Assembly (NCBI RefSeq): GCF_964036595.1
Contig: NZ_OZ038523.1
Coordinates: 1,392,501-1,456,500, forward strand
Length of the DNA stretch: 64,000 nt
Origin: Tenacibaculum sp. 190524A05c
Lineage (GTDB): Bacteria; Bacteroidota; Bacteroidia; Flavobacteriales; Flavobacteriaceae
Direction: 5' to 3'
Below the pieces are notes generated by a model. That model was not told the DNA's origin. It did no database searches and saw nothing but the letters and a program-made list of their open reading frames with translations. The position numbers and the translations under genes are program-made. This document shows, piece after piece, positions 15,812 to 26,228 of this stretch. The first letter of the stretch is position 1; every line of letters begins with the position of its first letter.

Positions 15812-16237
15812 ATGAAAAAAGTAGTATTCACATTTTTCCTTTTCGCCTTAACGGTATCAATTAATGCACAAAGTATTTTTGGTAAATGGGAAAACAGAGA
15901 CGAAGAAACAGGCAAAGTTGATAGCGTAATTGAAGTTTATGAAAAAGACGGAAAAGCATATGCTAAGATTATAGAGATTACAGATCAAAATAGACAAGAT
16001 GCGGTTTGTGACAAGTGCAAAGGAAAAAACAAAGACAAAAAAATATTAGGAATGAATATTTTAACTGGACTAGAAAAGGATGGAGATGAATGGTCTGGAG
16101 GAAAAATTTTAGATCCTAAAAACGGAAAAAAGTACAAATGTTACATTGAACTTGTTGAAGCGGATAAATTAAAAATTAGAGGATATATTGGATTCTCTTT
16201 ATTAGGACGAACTGCTTACTGGTTTAGAAAGAAATAA
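15812..16237 (+). CDS. DUF2147 domain secreted protein
   Basis: 141 residues: signal peptide ending at NAQS, then a beta-rich DUF2147 domain (IFGKWENRDEETGK ... SVIEVYEKDGKAYAKI ... GGKILDPKNGKKYKCYIEL ... LRGYIGFSLLGRTAYW type blocks). A CDKCKGKNK insertion has two cysteines, as common in the family. Likely periplasmic, lipocalin-like, function unknown. Monocistronic, with its own terminator. Confidence 0.85.
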   Translation: MKKVVFTFFLFALTVSINAQSIFGKWENRDEETGKVDSVIEVYEKDGKAYAKIIEITDQNRQDAVCDKCKGKNKDKKILGMNILTGLEKDGDEWSGGKILDPKNGKKYKCYIELVEADKLKIRGYIGFSLLGRTAYWFRKK

Positions 16238-16260
16238 ATATTCTTTGAAAGAATTATATT

Positions 16261-16290
16261 AGAGATTGTCAATTTTGGCAATCTCTTTTT
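16261..16290 (+). terminator. Terminator after the DUF2147 gene
   Basis: AGAGATTG/CAATCTCT stem, 10-base loop, then TTTTT. Confidence 0.75.
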
Positions 16291-16321
16291 GTTTACAGTG
16301 ATTTGGTATTCGTTATATTTG
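16289..16321 (+). promoter_or_regulatory. Promoter of the DUF255 gene, leaderless type
   Basis: TTG (16289-16291), 22 bases, TATATTTG (16314-16321); the ATG is at 16326, only 4 bases further. Confidence 0.5.
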
Positions 16322-16325
16322 GGTT

Positions 16326-18425
16326 ATGCGTTTCAATCATAATATCCTCTTCTATTCTATTATAATCTTACTTCTTTTTTCTTGCTCTCAACAAAAAGAA
16401 AAACATACTAACAGTTTAATACATGAATCAAGTCCATACTTACTACAACATGCGCATAATCCTGTAAATTGGTTTCCTTGGGATACTAAATATCTTGAAA
16501 AAGCTAAGGAAGAAAACAAACTTGTATTATTATCTATTGGTTATTCTTCATGTCATTGGTGTCATGTTATGGAAGAAGAAACTTTTGAAGATGAAGAAGT
16601 AGCAAAGTTCATGAATGAAAACTTTATTAATATTAAAATTGATAGAGAGGAACATCCTGATGTTGATAAGACTTACATGACTGCTGTTCAAATTATGACT
16701 GGTAATGGAGGATGGCCTCTAAATTGTGTAATTCTTCCTAATGGTAAACCTGTTTGGGGAGGAACGTACTTTGAAAAAGATGAATGGTTAGAAAACCTGA
16801 AAAACATTCAATTATTTTATATCAATAATCCAGAAAAAACTGATGATTTTGCCGAACAATTAGCTAATGATATGAAATCACTTCAAGTGGTTGGCAAGAA
16901 TAATTCTGAAGCCAATTTCTCTAGAGAAACATTAGATAAAAATGTGAATTTATGGTTTGAAAAATTTGATACTATTAATGGTGGTTTAATAGGTTCAAAT
17001 CAATTCCCTCGACCAAACAACTATCAGTTCTTATTGCGTTACGCTTATCAAAACAATGATTCAAAGCTTCTTGATTTTGTGACTAAAACATTGGATAAAA
17101 TGGCTTTGGGTGGTTTACATGATCATTTAGAAGGAGGTTTTGCCAGATATACTGTTGATAACAAATGGCATATTCCACATTTCGAAAAAATGCTATACGA
17201 TAACGCTCAACTCATCTCATTGTATTCTATTGCTTATCAAATCACTAAAAAACCTTTATATAAAGAAATTGTATACAAGACTATTGAATTTATCGAGAAA
17301 GAATTCCATATAAATGGATTGTATTATTCTTCTTTAAATGCTGATAGTTTTAATGAAAATAATGAATTGGAAGAAGGAGCATATTATACTTGGACAAATG
17401 GAGAGTTAATTTCATTAATTACCCAAAACAAAAAACTCTTTGATTCGTACTACGGAATTAATGAAATAGAAAAAGTTGAAGGTAAATCAGCATTAGTCAA
17501 AAGAATTCCTGATTCTGAGTTTGCCAAAGCAAACAAGATTCCCGTTCAAGAACTTAAAAATCTGGTTATGAATTGGAATAAACAACTTTTAGTGGCAAGA
17601 CTCAAAAGACAAAAACCTTCGTTAGATACGAAAATTCTAACTTCTTGGAATGCACTTTTATTACAAGGTTATGTTGATGCTTTCAAAGTTTTTGGAGATG
17701 AAAAATTTAAAGAAAAAGCCATACAAAATGGATTAGCACTTAAAAATGAAGCTATTGATAAAACTGGGAATGTGTTAAGAACAATTGGAAAAGACAATAA
17801 AAAGATTGATGGTTATTTAGAAGACTATGCATTATTGATTAACGCATATATTTCATTGTATCAAATTACACTAAACGAAGATTGGCTCAATATTTCGAAT
17901 ACATTAGCTAAAGTAAGTTTTGATAATTTCTTTGATACAGAACAAGAGCTTTTTAAATATTCAACTAAGAAAAATTCTGGTTTAATTGCTAATAACTTTG
18001 AAATTGAAGATATCGTTATTCCTTCTTCTAATTCCGTTATGAGTAAAAACTTACTGTTTTTAGGTCATTATTTTGATAACAAAGAACACATTGAATTGAG
18101 TAAAAACATGCTGCATAATATGGAAACGAAAATTGAAAAATACCCACATGCGTATTCAAACTGGTTGGATAATTATTTGAACTTTACAGCTCCATACTAT
18201 GAAACTGTGATTTGCGGTAAGGAAGCTATTATAAAAACAAAAGAATTATTTCAGAAAAAATATATTCCTAATATGTTGATTTCTGGAAGTACCCAAAAAA
18301 GTGAATTACCTCTTCTTTTAAATCGATATAATGCAGACAAAACATTAATTTATGTCTGCGTTAATAAAGCCTGTAAATTGCCTACTGAAGATATTGATAG
18401 AGCAATTGAACTCATGAAGAATTGA
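16326..18425 (+). CDS. DUF255 thioredoxin-domain lipoprotein (YyaL/SSP411 family)
   Basis: 699 residues. The lipobox LLLFSCSQ at the N-terminus predicts a lipoprotein. Then the thioredoxin-like DUF255 domain: [11 protein letters not shown], and a CxxC-type site [14 protein letters not shown] (about 78-90), [23 protein letters not shown]. The rest is an (alpha/alpha)6 toroid related to N-acylglucosamine epimerases ([23 protein letters not shown]). Full length for the family. Function unknown; a redox or sugar-modifying role has been proposed for relatives. Confidence 0.88.
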   Translation: MRFNHNILFYSIIILLLFSCSQQKEKHTNSLIHESSPYLLQHAHNPVNWFPWDTKYLEKAKEENKLVLLSIGYSSCHWCHVMEEETFEDEEVAKFMNENFINIKIDREEHPDVDKTYMTAVQIMTGNGGWPLNCVILPNGKPVWGGTYFEKDEWLENLKNIQLFYINNPEKTDDFAEQLANDMKSLQVVGKNNSEANFSRETLDKNVNLWFEKFDTINGGLIGSNQFPRPNNYQFLLRYAYQNNDSKLLDFVTKTLDKMALGGLHDHLEGGFARYTVDNKWHIPHFEKMLYDNAQLISLYSIAYQITKKPLYKEIVYKTIEFIEKEFHINGLYYSSLNADSFNENNELEEGAYYTWTNGELISLITQNKKLFDSYYGINEIEKVEGKSALVKRIPDSEFAKANKIPVQELKNLVMNWNKQLLVARLKRQKPSLDTKILTSWNALLLQGYVDAFKVFGDEKFKEKAIQNGLALKNEAIDKTGNVLRTIGKDNKKIDGYLEDYALLINAYISLYQITLNEDWLNISNTLAKVSFDNFFDTEQELFKYSTKKNSGLIANNFEIEDIVIPSSNSVMSKNLLFLGHYFDNKEHIELSKNMLHNMETKIEKYPHAYSNWLDNYLNFTAPYYETVICGKEAIIKTKELFQKKYIPNMLISGSTQKSELPLLLNRYNADKTLIYVCVNKACKLPTEDIDRAIELMKN

Positions 18426-18470
18426 TTTTATATCATCCTCTCTAAAACTAGAGTATGTTAATTACGACTC

Positions 18471-18597
18471 TCTAGATTCCTGCCTGCGCAGGAATGACAA
18501 GTTTCACACAAAAAATCATCTTAAATGTCATTCCCGTGAAAACGGGAATCTCATCACTTCTGTCAAACAGATTACTTCCTTCGTAGAAATGACAGTA
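18471..18597. repeat. Palindromic intergenic repeats (REP/BIME-like)
   Basis: Two strong palindromes in opposite orientation: ATTCCTGC-CTGC-GCAGGAAT (18476-18495) followed by GACA, and TGTC before ATTCCCGT-GAAA-ACGGGAAT (18530-18549). A degenerate third unit (ACTTCCTTCGTAGAAATGACAG) ends at about 18595. They sit between convergent genes and may also end transcription. No transposase is nearby. Confidence 0.75.
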
Positions 18598-18601
18598 TTA
18601 T

Positions 18602-19327
18602 TTAATCTAACTTTTCTTTTGAAAGAATTACATCATCAATCCAGATTTTTCTAGAACCTCCACCTTTCTGATAATCAACCCAACCCAGCGTTAACTGTTC
18701 AAATAGCGGAAAAGTCCAATTTTGATTGTTATCATTAGCTAAACAACCTTTATCAATGTCATTTGCGTTTAGCTCATGTACAAGTTTACCATCAATCCAA
18801 AGTTTAGCATTATTTGATTTTCTATCGAAAAACCATTGCACGGAGAACCATTTCTTTTCTGGAATTTTAAATTGAGTATGATGCCAACAATCTGTTTTTA
18901 TGGGATTTGTATCATAATTCGCCATAATTCTTTTTTGATGCTGTCCTCCATATCTAATTTCAGAATGAAATCCATTTGGAGTTGTACCAGAAGCTTGAAT
19001 CATCGTCCAATGGACACCATCTGGTGAAGCTTCTTCTACAAACATATACATTGAACCATAAAAGCGTTCTAAAGAAGTGATAGTTTTATTTTCTAATGCA
19101 ATGAAAGCTCTGTTTTTGAATCCTTCCCCACTCTCAAAACAAATTGATTGTTTTCCTGAATGGGATTTTGAAGCATCTAGATACACTTTCCCTGCTCCAC
19201 TTTTACTCCACTCATCTAGAGATTCATTCTCAAAATCATCAGTGAAAACAATAGTAGAGTTGGTACAATTACTTAGAAGAATACTCAGGATTAAAAAAAA
19301 ATATATTACCCTTTTATTCTGTAACAC
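18602..19327 (-). CDS. Lipoprotein with concanavalin-like (jelly-roll) domain
   Basis: About 241 residues. Lipobox ILLSNC after a hydrophobic signal, then a beta-sandwich: FTDDFENESLDEWSKSG at the start, SGKQSICFESGEGF, WTMIQASGTTPNG, and a closing LTLGWVDYQKGG ... KIWIDDVILSKE. It resembles Cip1-like/polysaccharide-lyase jelly rolls (recognition by eye, not proven). A sugar-binding or lyase role at the cell surface fits its place as last gene of the PUL operon. The start is a GTG at 19327, overlapping the MFS gene by 14 bases; the longer frame would need TTG at 19360. Confidence 0.65.
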   Translation of the reverse strand: MLQNKRVIYFFLILSILLSNCTNSTIVFTDDFENESLDEWSKSGAGKVYLDASKSHSGKQSICFESGEGFKNRAFIALENKTITSLERFYGSMYMFVEEASPDGVHWTMIQASGTTPNGFHSEIRYGGQHQKRIMANYDTNPIKTDCWHHTQFKIPEKKWFSVQWFFDRKSNNAKLWIDGKLVHELNANDIDKGCLANDNNQNWTFPLFEQLTLGWVDYQKGGGSRKIWIDDVILSKEKLD

Positions 19328-20711
19328 TTTCTGCTCTTTTTTCCTGTAATTCTTGCTCAATCTCTTTCATCACTCCAGGAGTCAAAGGATAAAATAACAA
19401 TGCCACTACACCTAGTAAAACAAATAATCCCGGAACAACACTCATGTTCAATTTTATTCCTTCTAGCATCTCAGGAGTTTTCACCAAAGCTTGTCCATCA
19501 TAATTATAGAAATTCAATACGGCTAAAGTTATCGCTCCTGCCATTCCCGAACCAAATTTCATTGCAAAAGTACCAGCAGAGAAAATTAATCCTGTTGCTC
19601 GTCTACCGTTTTTTAATTCAGAATAATCTGCTGAATCCCCCAACATTGCAAAAAATAAGATTGGCATTAATCCCGCACCAAATTCAGATAGAATTCCTAG
19701 GATGAAAATTGATCCAATTTCATTTGGTTCTAACACATACATTGCTCCAGCGAAACCAGCTGAAAACAAAATACTCAACATAAACAATCTTACTTTTCCA
19801 AAATACTTTGTTAATGCCGGAGCAAAAACTGTTGAAATCATTGATATAACTAATAACGAAAGTAGATACAATCCAGCTAATCCGTTTTTACCTCCCCATT
19901 CAGTTAATGCTCCAAAGAATCCATTTTCATCTTGCACATAATGCGTAAAATAATACATGATTGAACTTTGCTTGATAATATTATAGGTTACGAACACAAA
20001 CCCGATAAACAATAAAATCAACCAAGGTCTATTTGTAGAAAGATCTTTATAATCTTTAAAAATATCATCTGTTTTAACTGCTTTTACACGTTCTCGAGTA
20101 GTATAAAAAGTAATAAACGAAAAAGAAGCTAAAATAAATGCTAGTACATACATAGTGTATTGATATCCTAAATTCTCATTTCCTTTCCCAAGGAAATCAA
20201 CTAAAGAAATCACACCAACAGTAGCGATTATTCCTCCAAGATATGCTCCAAAGAAACGATAAGATGACAACACAGTTCTCTCCTTAACATTTTGCGTCAT
20301 TACACCCATTAATGCAGAATAAGGAACATTATTCGCGGTATAAGCTAATGTGTAAAATATCGATGTTGCATAGGCCCAAAATAGTTTACCTGACAAACCT
20401 AAATCTGGAGTTGTAAACTGTAATACTAATGCCACTCCAAATGGTAAAGCAGTCCATAATAACCAAGGTCTGAATTTCCCCCATTTTGTCCTTGTTCTAT
20501 CAGCGATATTCCCCATTATCAAATCAGTAATACCATCACCTAAACGAATTACTAGAAGTAAGGTTGCAACCGCAGCTGTTCCTAGACCAAAAACATCCGT
20601 ATAAAAAATGGGTAAAAAAGGACCGATAGTTCTCCATGCAATATTTGCAGCAGTATCACCTAATGCATATCCTATTTTTTCTTTGATTGATAATTTCGTT
20701 GTTTCCGACAT
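19314..20711 (-). CDS. MFS transporter, GPH (glycoside-pentoside-hexuronide:cation) symporter type
   Basis: 465 residues, 12 helices. The start KEKIGYALGDTAANIAW and RLGDGITDLIMGNIADRTRTKWGKFRPWL are diagnostic of the GPH family (MelB-like), which takes up glycosides with a cation. Inner membrane. It lies 28 bases after gntP and overlaps the jelly-roll gene, so it belongs to the PUL operon and probably imports the mono- or disaccharide released by the GH3 enzyme. Confidence 0.87.
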   Translation of the reverse strand: MSETTKLSIKEKIGYALGDTAANIAWRTIGPFLPIFYTDVFGLGTAAVATLLLVIRLGDGITDLIMGNIADRTRTKWGKFRPWLLWTALPFGVALVLQFTTPDLGLSGKLFWAYATSIFYTLAYTANNVPYSALMGVMTQNVKERTVLSSYRFFGAYLGGIIATVGVISLVDFLGKGNENLGYQYTMYVLAFILASFSFITFYTTRERVKAVKTDDIFKDYKDLSTNRPWLILLFIGFVFVTYNIIKQSSIMYYFTHYVQDENGFFGALTEWGGKNGLAGLYLLSLLVISMISTVFAPALTKYFGKVRLFMLSILFSAGFAGAMYVLEPNEIGSIFILGILSEFGAGLMPILFFAMLGDSADYSELKNGRRATGLIFSAGTFAMKFGSGMAGAITLAVLNFYNYDGQALVKTPEMLEGIKLNMSVVPGLFVLLGVVALLFYPLTPGVMKEIEQELQEKRAESVTE

Positions 20712-20739
20712 CTTATATTTTTATTTGTTCGATATTCAA

Positions 20740-22086
20740 TTATACAATTAAGCTTAGTAAGCTAACAATAAAAAAACTACTTACAGCTAAAATTGTAGTC
20801 ATTATTGTCCAACTTTTAAACGTTTGCTTTTCATTAAGTCCGAGATATTTTCCCACTAACCAAAACCCGCTATCATTTACATGAGACATGATTGATGCAC
20901 CTGAAGCAATTGCAATCACCAACAATGCTTTATCAATTTGAGTGATATCTGTATTAATTAATAAAGGAGCTGTAACCCCAGCTGCTGTGATCATTGCAAC
21001 TGTAGCAGAACCTTGTAATATCCTTACTAAAACCGCTATAAAAAAACCAAAGAACAACATACTAATTCCCATTGTAGCAAAGTAATTTGCCAACATTTCT
21101 CCTGTTCCTGTATTGATCAACATTTGCTTAAAAACTCCTCCTGCACCAGTAAGCAAAATAATCAAACCAGCTGGTCCCATAGAATTTGTAGCGATTTTTA
21201 GCAATTCATCTTTAGACAATCCTCTTTTGATTCCCAATACGTACCAAGCAATTAAGTTCGCAATTATTAAAGCTACAAACGGATTTCCAATCATTGCCAT
21301 CCATTCTTTAAATTGGATACTAATACTATCATTAGAAACTAATGGACTATTTAAAACCGTATTTCCAATAATTAGCACAATTGGAATTCCAATAATCAAT
21401 AAAATCAGCCGAACTGCAGGATAATCTTTTGCTTCTTGTTCATTCAACTCCATCTTTGGAGCTTCTATGTAAATTTTCTTTGAAATGTAATTAGCGAATA
21501 TTGGTCCGCTTAAAATAGCGGTTGGAACACCAACTATAAATCCAAATAAGATAACCCAACCTAAATCTGCTTTTAAAATATCGGCAACAGCTACGGGTCC
21601 TGGAGTTGGTGGAATAAAAGAATGTGTAATTGCTAAACCTGCTAATAAAGGAATTGCATATAACAACAATGACTTTTTAGTTCTTCTTTGTAAAGAATAA
21701 ACTAGAGGAATTAAAATGATAAATGCAACATCGAAAAACACTGGAATTGCAATAAAAAAACCGGCTAACATTAACGCCCAAGAAGCACGTTTATCTCCAA
21801 ATTTTGACAATAAATAATTTGCTAATGCTTCAGCTCCACCGGACTGTTCTAATATGGATCCAAAAATAGCTCCTAATCCTACTACGAGTGCAACAAAACC
21901 TAGCGTACTTCCCATTCCTTGCTGCATTGTTGTAATAATTTCTTTTGGTGGCATTCCCGCAACAATACCTACCACAATACTAGCAATTAATAATGAAATG
22001 AATGCTTGAATTTTAAATCGTAGAATTAAAACTAATAGAATTAGTACTCCAGAAAAAACAGCTAACAATAAATTATAATCCAACAT
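20740..22086 (-). CDS. GntP family gluconate:H+ symporter
   Basis: 448 residues, 12 or more membrane helices. GntP-type blocks seen: GMGSTLGFVALVVGLGAIFGSILEQSGGAEALA-type region after residue 55 and THSFIPPTPGPVAVADIL near 155, and SGASIMSHVNDSGFWLVGKY near 395. These proteins import gluconate or related sugar acids. The start codon is only 2 bases after the stop of the gluconokinase-Gnd fusion, which strongly supports gluconate as substrate. Confidence 0.9.
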   Translation of the reverse strand: MLDYNLLLAVFSGVLILLVLILRFKIQAFISLLIASIVVGIVAGMPPKEIITTMQQGMGSTLGFVALVVGLGAIFGSILEQSGGAEALANYLLSKFGDKRASWALMLAGFFIAIPVFFDVAFIILIPLVYSLQRRTKKSLLLYAIPLLAGLAITHSFIPPTPGPVAVADILKADLGWVILFGFIVGVPTAILSGPIFANYISKKIYIEAPKMELNEQEAKDYPAVRLILLIIGIPIVLIIGNTVLNSPLVSNDSISIQFKEWMAMIGNPFVALIIANLIAWYVLGIKRGLSKDELLKIATNSMGPAGLIILLTGAGGVFKQMLINTGTGEMLANYFATMGISMLFFGFFIAVLVRILQGSATVAMITAAGVTAPLLINTDITQIDKALLVIAIASGASIMSHVNDSGFWLVGKYLGLNEKQTFKSWTIMTTILAVSSFFIVSLLSLIV

Positions 22087-22088
22087 AA

Positions 22089-23957
22089 TTAACTCCAGTT
22101 ATGATGAAACATTTTATCTTGTTCAGCATCTACACGTTGAAATTTATGTGCTCCAAAAAAGTCACGTTGTGCTTGAATCATATTTGCCGAAGATTGCTCC
22201 GTTGTCATGGCAACCCAATAATTATAAGCTTCATAAAAACAAGGAATACTTATTCTTGCTTTCAAAGCATAATCAATTACATATGGCATTGCTGTTTCGT
22301 TCTCATGTAAAATTTCTAAAATTTCTTTGCTTTCAAATAAGTTATTTCCAGCTTTCAAAATTTCACTAAAGGCTTTAATCTTTTCAGACTTTATAATACA
22401 ACCACTTGACCAAATTCTACAAATCTCAGAAAGATTTAAATTCCAATTGTACTCTTCAGACGCAGACTGAATTAACTGCAATCCTTGTTGTAAATTAATT
22501 GTTCTAGCAAAATCATATGCTCGTTCTAGTAAATCGATATTCATTTCATTGTTGATCTCACTACTTCTTACATCTTTAGATAATTTCACCCTCGTTTCCT
22601 TAAAAGAAGAAGTGTAACGAGCATACACAGCAGCAGTTTTCATGGTTGTTGGAACACCTAATTCTAATGCTGAAACACTTGACCAAGATCCTGTTCCTTT
22701 ATTACCTGCTTTATCCAAAATTAAATCCAAAAGACTTGAATTCTCTTCTTTTTCCAGAAGAATTTTAGATGTAATTTCCAATAAATAACTTGACAAATTA
22801 CCGTCATTCCATTTAGAAAAAATTGCAGAAATCTCTTCATATGATTTAGTCACAGACAATAAAGCATATAATTCTGCTAGTAATTGCATGTCAGCATATT
22901 CAATTCCGTTATGCACCATTTTCACAAAATGTCCTGCTCCATTCGGACCAATATAATTACAACATGGATTTCCACTTTCATCTTTTGCAGCAATGAGATT
23001 CATATAGGAAGCTACGTAATCATATCCTGTTTCACTTCCTCCAGGCATTAAAGACGGACCTTTCAATGCTCCTTCTTCTCCACCAGAAACTCCTAGGCCA
23101 ACAAAATGGATTTGTTTGTTTTTTAACGAATTCACCCTTCGCTCAGTATCTTTATAATGCGAATTTCCTCCATCAATTAAAACATCTCCTTCGTCCAAAA
23201 AAGGAACAATATTATCAATTACCAAATCAACAACATTCCCAGCTTTTACCATCAATAAAATTTTACGAGGTGTTTGTAGTGATTTTACAAAATCTTTCAA
23301 TTCTGTAAATCCAGCTGCATTATTGTTATCAGTTTCCTTTAGAAAATTCTCCACCATTCCTTTTTCTGCTCCTTCATCTCTATTATACACCGAAACAGCA
23401 ACTCCTTTATCCAACATATTCAAAGCAAGACTTTTACCCATTACTCCAATTCCAAAAATTCCAAAGTCTGATTTTTGCATTTCTCTTAAAATTTCGTTTG
23501 TAATATCTTCTGGTGATTTTTCACAGCTCACCTTTATTCCGTAATTGGGAATTTCAAGTGTATCAAATTGAGATTGTAGTAAAGTAGCATCCATAAAATG
23601 ATTACTTCTTGTCTCAATTCTTTTTTTAATTAAATCAAAACTACCTTCTAAAAACACCCATTGAATTGTGGTTATATTATCAGATAAGATTTTTCTATAC
23701 TCTTCTTTTAAAGCAGAACAAGCCAAAATAGCACCGCCGCTTTTTATCCTCGTTTTCAACTCAGCATTTAAAGCTTGTAACCATGGTAAGCGATCATTAT
23801 CGGTTAACGCTTCACCTCGACTCATTTTCTCAATATTTGCTTTTGGATGAAAATCGTCAGCATCTAAGAATGGGATTTCCATTCTTTGTGATAACGAATT
23901 TCCAATGGTTGATTTTCCACAACCACTCACTCCCATGACAACAATAAGATTACTCAT
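22089..23957 (-). CDS. Gluconokinase-6-phosphogluconate dehydrogenase fusion
   Basis: 622 residues, two complete enzymes in one chain. Residues 1-160 are a GntK-type gluconokinase: P-loop MGVSGCGKST (8-17), DADDFHP, LACSALKEEYR. Residues about 165-622 are 6-phosphogluconate dehydrogenase: NADP fold FGIGVMGKSLALNM, VGLGVSGGEEGA, and the catalytic KMVHNGIEYADMQL; the tail NMIQAQRDFFGAHKFQR is the family C-terminus. The protein would turn gluconate into 6-phosphogluconate and then ribulose 5-phosphate, CO2 and NADPH. The start overlaps the GH3 gene by 8 bases, and gntP follows after 2. No internal start or frameshift is seen at the junction. Confidence 0.93.
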   Translation of the reverse strand: MSNLIVVMGVSGCGKSTIGNSLSQRMEIPFLDADDFHPKANIEKMSRGEALTDNDRLPWLQALNAELKTRIKSGGAILACSALKEEYRKILSDNITTIQWVFLEGSFDLIKKRIETRSNHFMDATLLQSQFDTLEIPNYGIKVSCEKSPEDITNEILREMQKSDFGIFGIGVMGKSLALNMLDKGVAVSVYNRDEGAEKGMVENFLKETDNNNAAGFTELKDFVKSLQTPRKILLMVKAGNVVDLVIDNIVPFLDEGDVLIDGGNSHYKDTERRVNSLKNKQIHFVGLGVSGGEEGALKGPSLMPGGSETGYDYVASYMNLIAAKDESGNPCCNYIGPNGAGHFVKMVHNGIEYADMQLLAELYALLSVTKSYEEISAIFSKWNDGNLSSYLLEITSKILLEKEENSSLLDLILDKAGNKGTGSWSSVSALELGVPTTMKTAAVYARYTSSFKETRVKLSKDVRSSEINNEMNIDLLERAYDFARTINLQQGLQLIQSASEEYNWNLNLSEICRIWSSGCIIKSEKIKAFSEILKAGNNLFESKEILEILHENETAMPYVIDYALKARISIPCFYEAYNYWVAMTTEQSSANMIQAQRDFFGAHKFQRVDAEQDKMFHHNWS

Positions 23958-26211
23958 ATCTAAAACTCGCTTTTAAACCTTCTGATGCATTTTTTCCTAT
24001 CCAAACATTAAAATCTCCTTTCTCAACATCGTATGTAAGCTCACTATTGTAATACTTTAAATCTTCGAGATTGATTTCAAAAGAAACTGTTCTTTTTTCT
24101 CCCGATTGTAAAGCAATTCTTTCAAATCCTTTTAACTCTTTTACAGGTCTAGTTATGCTTCCAACAACATCTTGAACATACATTTGAACAAGCTCTTCTC
24201 CTTGCCTTTTTCCTGTATTTTCGATATCAACAGATACTTTAATATTCTGATCTTTTAAAATTTTATCTGAAGACAGTTTTAAATTAGTGTACTTGAATTT
24301 TGTATATCCTAAACCATAACCAAAAGGAAAATGTGGTGTAAATCCAGCATCTAAATAATGAGAAGTGTTTCCTAAAGAACTTTGCCAAGCTCCGATAGGA
24401 ATACTATCGATATGAACAAATTCTTTAGAACTCGCTGGTCTACCTGTATTTTTATGATTATAAAATAATGGTAATTGACCTGCTACTTTTGGCCACGTAA
24501 TTGGTAATCTACCACCTGGTTCTTTGTCTCCAAAAACCATATCAAAAATAGCTGGCCCACCCATGGTTCCAGGATGCCAAGTCATTAAAACTGCATCAAC
24601 ATCATCAACAATATTAGTTATTGTAATCGGTCTTCCCGCCATAATCACTAAAACAATTGGCTTATTTGTTTTCGCTAGTTCTTTGATTAGTTTTTCTTGA
24701 GCTCCAGGTAAATTAATATTTGATCTACTATGGGCTTCTCCTGATAATATTGCTTCTTCTCCTCCAATAAATATAATTACATCAGATTGTTTAGCAGCTA
24801 GCATTGCATTTTGAAACTGAGTCTCTGATATATCTCTACTGTATGATAATGTTTCAACAAATTTGAAATCTACTTTTTTCCTTTGAAAAGCATTAATTGG
24901 AGTTATCGTATGTTCTTTTTCTCCATCAAACGTCCAAGTTCCTAGTTGCTCTCGTGGTTTGTCAGCTAATGGACCAATAACTGCAATTTTAGTATTCTTA
25001 TTCAAAGGAAGAACATTGTTTTTATTTTTCAATAGAACCGAACTTTTAACAGCAGCCTCTTTAGCTAATTCTAAATGATTTTTCGCATATAAAACTTCAG
25101 TTGTGTTCTGAACTCTATTGGCATTCTCAAAAAGGCCCATTCTAAATTTTACTCTCAAAATATCTGCAACCAATTCATTGATTTGCGTTTCTGTTACTTT
25201 TCCTTCGTTCAATAATTCTTTCACATGATTCTCATAAGATTTACTGGTCATTTCCATGTTTAAACCAGCGTTTATTCCAATTTCTGCCGCATGCTTTTCA
25301 TCTTTAGCAAAACCATGAGGAATCATTTCGATAACAGAATCCCAATCACTAACAACGAATCCATCAAACTGAAATTCATCTCTTAAAATATTACGAAGTA
25401 AATGTTTATCACCAGAAGCTGGAATTCCATTGGTTTCATTAAAAGAAGTCATTACTGTTTGACTACCAGCTTCAAAAGCAGATTTAAATGGAGGTAAATA
25501 CACGTTATGCATTAATTCTTTATTAATTATTGCTGTATTATAATCCCTTCCACCAATTGCAGCTCCGTAACCAATAAAATGTTTTGCACAAGCAATTAAA
25601 CTTGTTGGATCGTTTAAACTATCCCCCTGAAAACCTTTTACATATGCTTTTCCTAATTGAGAAGCTAAAAACGGATCTTCTCCTGGAGATTCTGCAACTC
25701 TTCCCCATCTGCTATCTCGAGAAATATCTAACATTGGAGCAAATGTCCAACGTATCCCGAAAGAAGAAGCTTCTATCGCAGCTACTCTTGAGGAAGATTT
25801 TGCCACTTCAGTATCCCAAGAGGCTGCTAAACCTAAGGGAATTGGAAAGATTGTTTTGAATCCATGAATAACATCTCTTGCAAAAATTAATGGTATTTTA
25901 TTAGGGCTTTCTTCTGTAGCGATTTTCTGTAACTCATCAACATAATCTTTATTCATTACGTTTAAAAACGCACCTACTTTTCCATCACGAACCGCTTGTT
26001 TTAAAGATTCAGGTAAACTTCCTTTTACTCGACTTGATGTTCCTCTCAGGTTTAATTGTCCAATTTTCTCATCTAATGTCATTTTAGAAAGCAAGTCGGT
26101 TACTCGTTTTTCTAATTCAGCATCTTTCGGAGTTTTATTGGAATTAGAATCAGTTTTACAAGCACCCAAAAAAGTTGCAATACATATTGCTATTGTAGTT
26201 AATTTTTTCAT
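23950..26211 (-). CDS. GH3 beta-glucosidase, lipoprotein (BglX type)
   Basis: 753 residues. Lipobox FLGACK, then the GH3 TIM barrel (LLSKMTLDEKIGQLNLRG, GIRWTFAPMLDISRDSRWGR), nucleophile Asp in GFVVSDWDS (about residue 290), the alpha/beta sandwich with LPLNKNTKIAVIGPLAD and a C-terminal fibronectin III-like domain. It should release glucose from beta-glucosides in the periplasm or at the surface. It sits between the SMP-30 lactonase (17 bases) and the gluconokinase fusion (8-base overlap) in the PUL operon. A second, non-identical GH3 lies at 36425. Confidence 0.93.
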   Translation of the reverse strand: MKKLTTIAICIATFLGACKTDSNSNKTPKDAELEKRVTDLLSKMTLDEKIGQLNLRGTSSRVKGSLPESLKQAVRDGKVGAFLNVMNKDYVDELQKIATEESPNKIPLIFARDVIHGFKTIFPIPLGLAASWDTEVAKSSSRVAAIEASSFGIRWTFAPMLDISRDSRWGRVAESPGEDPFLASQLGKAYVKGFQGDSLNDPTSLIACAKHFIGYGAAIGGRDYNTAIINKELMHNVYLPPFKSAFEAGSQTVMTSFNETNGIPASGDKHLLRNILRDEFQFDGFVVSDWDSVIEMIPHGFAKDEKHAAEIGINAGLNMEMTSKSYENHVKELLNEGKVTETQINELVADILRVKFRMGLFENANRVQNTTEVLYAKNHLELAKEAAVKSSVLLKNKNNVLPLNKNTKIAVIGPLADKPREQLGTWTFDGEKEHTITPINAFQRKKVDFKFVETLSYSRDISETQFQNAMLAAKQSDVIIFIGGEEAILSGEAHSRSNINLPGAQEKLIKELAKTNKPIVLVIMAGRPITITNIVDDVDAVLMTWHPGTMGGPAIFDMVFGDKEPGGRLPITWPKVAGQLPLFYNHKNTGRPASSKEFVHIDSIPIGAWQSSLGNTSHYLDAGFTPHFPFGYGLGYTKFKYTNLKLSSDKILKDQNIKVSVDIENTGKRQGEELVQMYVQDVVGSITRPVKELKGFERIALQSGEKRTVSFEINLEDLKYYNSELTYDVEKGDFNVWIGKNASEGLKASFRYE

Positions 26212-26228
26212 TTTTAAATTGATTCGGT

